Shown here piece by piece: positions 59,265-64,000 of a stretch of 64,000 nt of DNA (position 1 is the first letter of the stretch; each line of letters begins with the position of its first letter). Made by a program: the position numbers and the translations under genes. Location of the stretch: the NCBI RefSeq assembly GCF_042434395.1, contig NZ_JBHLTP010000008.1, positions 1 to 64,000 of the forward strand, read 5' to 3'. The notes beneath the pieces were generated by a model. It made no database searches, was not told the DNA's origin, and was given only the letters and a program-made list of their open reading frames with translations. Source of the stretch: Pontibacillus salicampi. Its GTDB lineage: Bacteria > Bacillota > Bacilli > Bacillales > BH030062.

Positions 59265-60566
59265 ATGCAAGAAGCAATTAATGTAGGGTTATGCGGACTT
59301 GGTACAGTAGGTTCAGGTGTAGTGAAAATTTTAGAAAACCATAAGAGAGATATTGTACATCAAGTTGGGTGTCCCATTGAAGTAAAGAAGATATTAGTGA
59401 ATGATGTGAACAAGAAACGAGATGAAGCGGTAGATTCCGCGCTGTTAACTTCAAATGTAGAGGAGCTTGTTGAGGATCCTGAGATCGATGTCATAGTGGA
59501 GGTTATGGGAGGCATCGATGGTACGTATAAAGTATTAGAGAAGGCGCTGCAGAATAAAAAACATATCGTCACTGCCAATAAGGATATGATGGCGGTTTAT
59601 GGTGCGCCTTTATTGCAATTAGCTAACGAAAACCAGTGTGATGTTCGATATGAAGCGAGTGTAGCAGGTGGAATTCCGATTATCCGTTCGTTAACGGATG
59701 GTTTGGCATCAGACCGAATTAACAAAATTATGGGGATAGTGAATGGCACAACGAACTATATTCTAACGAAAATGATGGATGAGGGGCGGACGTTTGAGGA
59801 TGTCTTAGAAGAAGCTCAGCGACTAGGGTACGCTGAGGCTGATCCGTCCTCTGATATTGATGGTATTGATGCAGCTAGGAAGGTAAGCTTGCTATCCACA
59901 CTTGCTTTTTCCATGCCAGTAGATTTAAGTGATGTGGACGTGAGAGGGATAAGAGGGATGTCCTATGATGACCTGGCCTATGCAGAGCAGCTTGGTTATA
60001 CCATTAAGCTTCTAGGCATAGCTGCAAGAGGAGAAGACAAGATTGAGATGAGTGTACAGCCTACACTTGTTCCACATAGCCACCCGCTTGCTTCTATAAA
60101 AGACGAATATAATGCAGTTTACGTGTATGGAGATGCAGTTGGAGAAACGATGTTTTATGGGCCGGGAGCTGGTCAGCTGCCAACAGCTACTGCTGTAGTT
60201 TCCGACTTAATGGATGTGGTGAAGAATATTCGCCTTGGTGTAACAGGTCGTTCCTCCGTTAATCCTCAATATCAGAAAAATCTAAAGGAATTGGATGAAG
60301 TATTTTCTAAATTCTTTTTCCGTTTAGAAGCGGAAGATGAGGCAGGAACCTTTCTAGCTATCACCTCAGAATTTGCTGCACACGATGTAAGTCTGGATAA
60401 GATCATTCAGATGCCAAAAGGGAATGATAAAACTGCTGAAATTGTCCTTGTGACCCACCAGGCAAGCCGGGCGCAAATTGATGACATTTTAAAGAAGCTG
60501 GAAAGTCTGAGCGTTATTAGAGGCATCCATAGCTACTATAGAGTAGAAGGAGAGGAAGAACAGTAA
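59265..60566 (+). CDS. hom: Homoserine dehydrogenase
   Basis: 433 residues. NAD(P)-binding GLCGLGTVGSGV, TANKDMMAVYG, catalytic YEASVAGGIPIIRSL and GIVNGTTNYIL; a C-terminal ACT domain (~350-430) for threonine feedback. Reduces aspartate semialdehyde to homoserine. RBS AGGAGGGG. Overlaps thrC by one base. Confidence 0.97.
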   Translation: MQEAINVGLCGLGTVGSGVVKILENHKRDIVHQVGCPIEVKKILVNDVNKKRDEAVDSALLTSNVEELVEDPEIDVIVEVMGGIDGTYKVLEKALQNKKHIVTANKDMMAVYGAPLLQLANENQCDVRYEASVAGGIPIIRSLTDGLASDRINKIMGIVNGTTNYILTKMMDEGRTFEDVLEEAQRLGYAEADPSSDIDGIDAARKVSLLSTLAFSMPVDLSDVDVRGIRGMSYDDLAYAEQLGYTIKLLGIAARGEDKIEMSVQPTLVPHSHPLASIKDEYNAVYVYGDAVGETMFYGPGAGQLPTATAVVSDLMDVVKNIRLGVTGRSSVNPQYQKNLKELDEVFSKFFFRLEAEDEAGTFLAITSEFAAHDVSLDKIIQMPKGNDKTAEIVLVTHQASRAQIDDILKKLESLSVIRGIHSYYRVEGEEEQ

Positions 60567-61627
60567 TGGCATACGAAGGGTTACTCTCTCAATACAAACA
60601 ATATTTACCTGTAACAAGTCAAACTCCTCTCTTTTCGTTACGAGAAGGGAATACACCACTCATTCCGTTAGAAAAGGTTTCTCAAGAGCTCGGAATCGAT
60701 GCTTATGCCAAAGTGGAGGGAGCAAATCCGACAGGGTCCTTTAAAGATAGAGGTATGGTGATGGCTATGGCTAAAGCGGTAGAAGAAGGGGCGAAAGCCG
60801 TTATTTGTGCCTCTACAGGAAATACTTCTGCTTCTGCTGCAGCCTATGCTGCACGAGCTGGCATAAGGTGTGTCATTGTCATTCCAGAAGGGAAAATTGC
60901 CCAGGGAAAGCTTGCTCAAGCCGTAATGTATGGTGCGGAGGTGTATTCTATTGAGGGGAATTTCGATGAGGCATTGGAAATCGTAAAAGAGTTAGGAGCC
61001 TCTGATGATTTTACGCTTGTTAATTCTATTAACCCATATCGAATTGAAGGACAGAAAACGGGTGCCTTTGAAGTATGTGATGTGCTTGGCCATGCTCCTG
61101 ATCATTTATGCATTCCTGTTGGAAACGCGGGAAATATTACAGCTTATTGGAAAGGGTTTAAAGAGTATCATGAGCATCACCAAACAGGCCTTCCTACTAT
61201 GAGAGGGTTTGAAGCTAGCGGATCTGCTGCCATTGTTCGGAATCAAGTCATTGAGCAGCCCGAAACGTTAGCAACGGCTATTCGAATTGGAAATCCAGCC
61301 AGCTGGGACAAGGCAGTGGAAGCTGCTGAGGAATCATCCGGGCAAATTGATGAAGTGAGTGATGAGCAAATTGTAGAAGCGTATCAGTGGCTTGCCAGGT
61401 CAGAGGGGATTTTTGCTGAGCCGGCATCGTGTGCTTCTTTAGCTGGGCTATGGAAGTCAGTACAGCTTGGGGAGATAGCCAAAGGGGAGTCTGTTGTATG
61501 TGTGTTTACAGGGAATGGATTAAAAGACCCTCAAACAGCTATTGATACGAGTACCCTTCAGCCTGTGGTGCTTCCAAATGATCGCGAAGAAGTTATAGCA
61601 GCCATTAGAGGGCGTGTTCCTTCATGA
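60566..61627 (+). CDS. thrC: Threonine synthase
   Basis: 353 residues, fold-type II PLP enzyme; PLP lysine in PTGSFKDRGM, phosphate loop VGNAGN, and CASTGNTSASAAAYA. Converts phosphohomoserine to threonine. Starts within the hom stop (TAATG) and overlaps thrB by 4 bp (ATGA). Confidence 0.97.
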   Translation: MAYEGLLSQYKQYLPVTSQTPLFSLREGNTPLIPLEKVSQELGIDAYAKVEGANPTGSFKDRGMVMAMAKAVEEGAKAVICASTGNTSASAAAYAARAGIRCVIVIPEGKIAQGKLAQAVMYGAEVYSIEGNFDEALEIVKELGASDDFTLVNSINPYRIEGQKTGAFEVCDVLGHAPDHLCIPVGNAGNITAYWKGFKEYHEHHQTGLPTMRGFEASGSAAIVRNQVIEQPETLATAIRIGNPASWDKAVEAAEESSGQIDEVSDEQIVEAYQWLARSEGIFAEPASCASLAGLWKSVQLGEIAKGESVVCVFTGNGLKDPQTAIDTSTLQPVVLPNDREEVIAAIRGRVPS

Positions 61628-62547
61628 CTCACGAATTAACATTTAGAATACCGGGCAGCACCTCCAACCTAGGTCCAGGTTTTGACTCTATTGGTGTAGC
61701 GATAAATCTGTATTTAGAACTGACCATTGTACCTTCAGATAAGATGGAGTTTATTGCAGGAACACCTGATTTACAAACGATTATCGATCAGTCAGATAAT
61801 TTAATTCGAAAGACGGCAGAGGAAGTAGGAGCACGGTACAATCGAGGAGAGCTTCCTTCCTATGTAGTAAAAGTGTCCAATGACATACCACTTGCTAGAG
61901 GACTAGGAAGCAGTGCTGCAGCTATCGTTAGTGGTATTGAATTGGCTAATCATGCTTACGATTTGCAGCTGTCAGAATGGGAGAAAGTGCAGCTTGCTAC
62001 TGATATGGAAGGGCATCCAGATAATGTTGTGCCTTCCATTGTGGGAGGATGTGTCGTTGCCCATTATGACGGAAAAGAGGTATCCTACCAACGGTTGTCG
62101 ATCGAACCATGTCGATTCATCGCTATGATTCCGGAGCAGGAATTAAAAACGAGCGAGGCAAGAAGTGTGTTGCCAAGGGAAATGAGTTATTCCAATGCTG
62201 TAGCTGCTAGTTCTGTAGCAAATGTACTAGTTGCAGCAATTGCTACAGGGAATTGGGCATTAGCAGGAAGAATGATGGAAAAGGATCGCTTTCATCAATC
62301 CTATCGCAAGCCATTAGTTCCCCATTTCGAATCATTACAACAATGGCTAGAGTCAAATGGAGCATTTGGGACGTTTTTAAGTGGCGCAGGGCCTACCATA
62401 CTTTCCCTTGTAGATGCTTCTACATCTATGCAGATTTTGCAGCGGGTACAGTCAGCGTATCCAGCTTTCTCCTGTAAAGTGTTACAGGAAGACCAGCAAG
62501 GGTTAGAAATAATGACAGTAGAAAATTCCAATGAGATGAAATCCTAG
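61624..62547 (+). CDS. thrB: Homoserine kinase
   Basis: 307 residues, GHMP kinase: PGSTSNLGPGFDSIGVA at the N-terminus, ATP loop LARGLGSSAAA, and C-terminal FLSGAGPTILSL. Phosphorylates homoserine. Last gene of hom-thrC-thrB. Confidence 0.97.
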   Translation: MTHELTFRIPGSTSNLGPGFDSIGVAINLYLELTIVPSDKMEFIAGTPDLQTIIDQSDNLIRKTAEEVGARYNRGELPSYVVKVSNDIPLARGLGSSAAAIVSGIELANHAYDLQLSEWEKVQLATDMEGHPDNVVPSIVGGCVVAHYDGKEVSYQRLSIEPCRFIAMIPEQELKTSEARSVLPREMSYSNAVAASSVANVLVAAIATGNWALAGRMMEKDRFHQSYRKPLVPHFESLQQWLESNGAFGTFLSGAGPTILSLVDASTSMQILQRVQSAYPAFSCKVLQEDQQGLEIMTVENSNEMKS

Positions 62548-62550
62548 CAT

Positions 62551-62595
62551 AAAGGGTGTTTCCGTGGAGCAACTGCGGGAACCACCCTTTTTGTA
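62551..62595 (+). terminator. Terminator of the threonine operon
   Basis: Stem aaagggtgtttcc / gggaaccaccctttt (one bulge) and T-rich tail. Confidence 0.75.
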
Positions 62596-62639
62596 TGTGG
62601 TTTACTGTAATTCCCATTTGCGAAATTGTCGAAATAATG

Positions 62640-62669
62640 TTGAAGCTTATGGTATTGACCTTATATAAT
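62640..62669 (+). promoter_or_regulatory. Promoter of the symporter gene
   Basis: TTGAAG (62640-62645), 18-bp spacer, TATAAT (62664-62669). Confidence 0.6.
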
Positions 62670-62726
62670 TAATGTTATCGTTACTCATTTACAACGTTAA
62701 AGTATAGTAGATTTGGAGGTTTAAAG

Positions 62727-63980
62727 ATGTCCTTAACCAAAAAGATATTAATTGGTATGGTATTGGGTATTATAGTCGGTTTAGGCTTAAATGCCATCGG
62801 AGGAAGTGTGCAGGATGTATTACAGCAATATGTCTTATTTCCACTTGGGCAAATTTTCGTCAAGCTCATAAAAATGCTAGTAGTACCAATAGTAGTAGTT
62901 TCTCTCGTGCTTGGAACGGCGGGGATAAGCGATCCTAAGAAGCTTGGGAGACTTGGATTTAAAACGATTGCCTTCTTTCTTGTTACTACAGCAGTTGCGC
63001 TGACATTAGCCCTTTCTCTCGGAGCTATTTTCCAACCAGGTGCTGGCGGTACTCCTATTGAAGCTGGTGAATTTAATGCAGAGGAAGCACCTTCTGTTGT
63101 GGATACGCTATTAAATATTATTCCTACTAATCCAATTGATGCAATGGCTCAGGGAGAAATGCTGCAAGTAATTGCCTTCTCCATTATAATTGGCTTTGGG
63201 TTGTCTCAAATTGGGGAAAAAGGAAATCGAATTTATACTCTGTTTGAGCAGGCTAATGAACTACTTATGTATCTTGTGCATATAGTTATGAAGTTTGCAC
63301 CTTATGGCGCTTTCGCATTAATTGGGGAGGCTATTGCCAGTCAGGGGGGAGATGCCCTCTTGAAAATGTTCAAGTATATGCTTGTCGTCTTAGTCGCATT
63401 GCTCGTTCATTTACTTGTAACGTATGGCTCTGCACTATCTCTTCTAGGCAAGATTAACCCGTTTGAGTTCTTTAAGAAGTTCTCTCCAGCCATGATTGTA
63501 GCATTTAGTACTTCAAGCAGCTCAGGGACATTGCCAGTCTCTATGCGCACCTTGCAGGACAAATTAAATGTTCCAAAAAGTGTGAGCGGATTTGTCCAAC
63601 CTCTGGGTGCGACAATAAACATGGATGGAACAGCGATAATGCAAGGAGTAGCTACTATGTTTATTGCCCAAATGTACGGGATAAACCTTGGAATTGGGGA
63701 ATTGTTAACAGTAGTGTTAACAGCAACTCTTGCTAGTATTGGTACAGCAGGTGCTCCAGGTGTAGGACTCATTATGCTGTCCATGGTGCTTACGGCTGTA
63801 GGGCTGCCAGTAGAGGCAATCTCACTAGTGCTTGCTGTCGATCGCTTGTTAGACATGTGCCGAACTTCTGTCAATGTGACAGGTGATGCAGCAGCAGCCT
63901 ATATTATAGCCCGTTCTGAAAAAGGAAGAGATGAGTATGCTACTGTTTCCTCAGAAGATGGAGCTACCACTTCCTCTTAA
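62727..63980 (+). CDS. Dicarboxylate/amino acid:cation symporter (GltP/GltT/DctA family)
   Basis: 417 residues, DAACS/SLC1 fold: eight helices plus two re-entrant loops. Serine-rich HP1 FSTSSSSGTLPVS, TM7 NMDGTA, HP2 GTAGAPGVGLIM, and the substrate-binding RLLDMCRTSVNVTGD, whose Asp and Arg bind acidic amino acids or dicarboxylates. Likely sodium- or proton-coupled glutamate/aspartate uptake. RBS TTGGAGG. The complete gene ends 20 bp before the window edge. Confidence 0.93.
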   Translation: MSLTKKILIGMVLGIIVGLGLNAIGGSVQDVLQQYVLFPLGQIFVKLIKMLVVPIVVVSLVLGTAGISDPKKLGRLGFKTIAFFLVTTAVALTLALSLGAIFQPGAGGTPIEAGEFNAEEAPSVVDTLLNIIPTNPIDAMAQGEMLQVIAFSIIIGFGLSQIGEKGNRIYTLFEQANELLMYLVHIVMKFAPYGAFALIGEAIASQGGDALLKMFKYMLVVLVALLVHLLVTYGSALSLLGKINPFEFFKKFSPAMIVAFSTSSSSGTLPVSMRTLQDKLNVPKSVSGFVQPLGATINMDGTAIMQGVATMFIAQMYGINLGIGELLTVVLTATLASIGTAGAPGVGLIMLSMVLTAVGLPVEAISLVLAVDRLLDMCRTSVNVTGDAAAAYIIARSEKGRDEYATVSSEDGATTSS

Positions 63981-64000
63981 CATCGAAACTCATTAGAAAA

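Overview
The window is low-GC Firmicute DNA, almost certainly a spore-forming Bacillaceae. Spore genes (lytH, yunB, yutC, yutH, CotF-like coat proteins), AGGAGG ribosome sites, frequent GTG/TTG starts and long runs of gene order I recall from Bacillus subtilis (fadM, fadNAE, yusI, gcvH, yusFED, metNPQ, yurZ, sufCDSUB; then yunEDCB, lytH, yutCDEFGH, hom-thrC-thrB) support this. Many sodium- or osmolyte-linked transporters and acidic proteins fit a halotolerant genus near Oceanobacillus, Virgibacillus or Halobacillus; the genus is inference.

Layout. 0.2-6.9 kb: bacilliredoxin and a HEAT-repeat CvfC-type protein, an orphan glycine-betaine-type binding protein, an amino-acid ABC binding protein plus permease without ATPase, a Pmp3-type peptide and a VLRF1-type release-factor homologue. 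7.0-9.2 kb: a four-gene operon behind a Fur-box promoter: ABM-fold (possibly haem-degrading) enzyme, helical partner protein, cobalamin-binding protein with the photoreceptor W-x9-EH signature, and a PAS/STAS stressosome-like protein. I consider this the most novel module in the window. 9.2-12.1 kb: fluoride-channel pair, then zur-znuB-znuC behind a promoter with an embedded Zur-like palindrome. 12.4-17.4 kb: two CBO0543 membrane paralogues with a 27-residue membrane peptide, then copper genes (DUF302, csoR, copA, copZ). 17.4-19.6 kb: coat proteins, proline-dehydrogenase homologue and an alkyltransferase-like protein. 19.65-20.12 kb: non-coding repeats. 20.2-28.6 kb: fatty-acid beta-oxidation fadNAE under a FadR palindrome, then small redox, glycine-cleavage and Toprim genes. 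28.8-38.2 kb: S-box riboswitch and methionine importer, then the suf iron-sulfur operon.

38.5-51.9 kb: short-chain fatty-acid transporter with a cre-like site, yunEDCB, NhaC-type antiporter, NSS transporter with its 34-residue subunit, lytH, yutC, yutD, DUF3055 and glpX. A Cys-rich 48-codon unit at 44.0 kb has its own promoter and terminator. 52.0-64.0 kb: yutE, yutF, an intergenic island of structured repeats, a large unrecognised membrane protein, yutG, yutH, a 2-hydroxyacid dehydrogenase, hom-thrC-thrB and a dicarboxylate/amino-acid symporter.

I see no rRNA, tRNA, insertion sequence, prophage or CRISPR array. Metal and nutrient homeostasis dominates: Fur, Zur and CsoR sites, S-box, FadR and cre sites can each be read directly in front of the genes they would be expected to control. 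All names are from memory of families and motifs; no database search was run.
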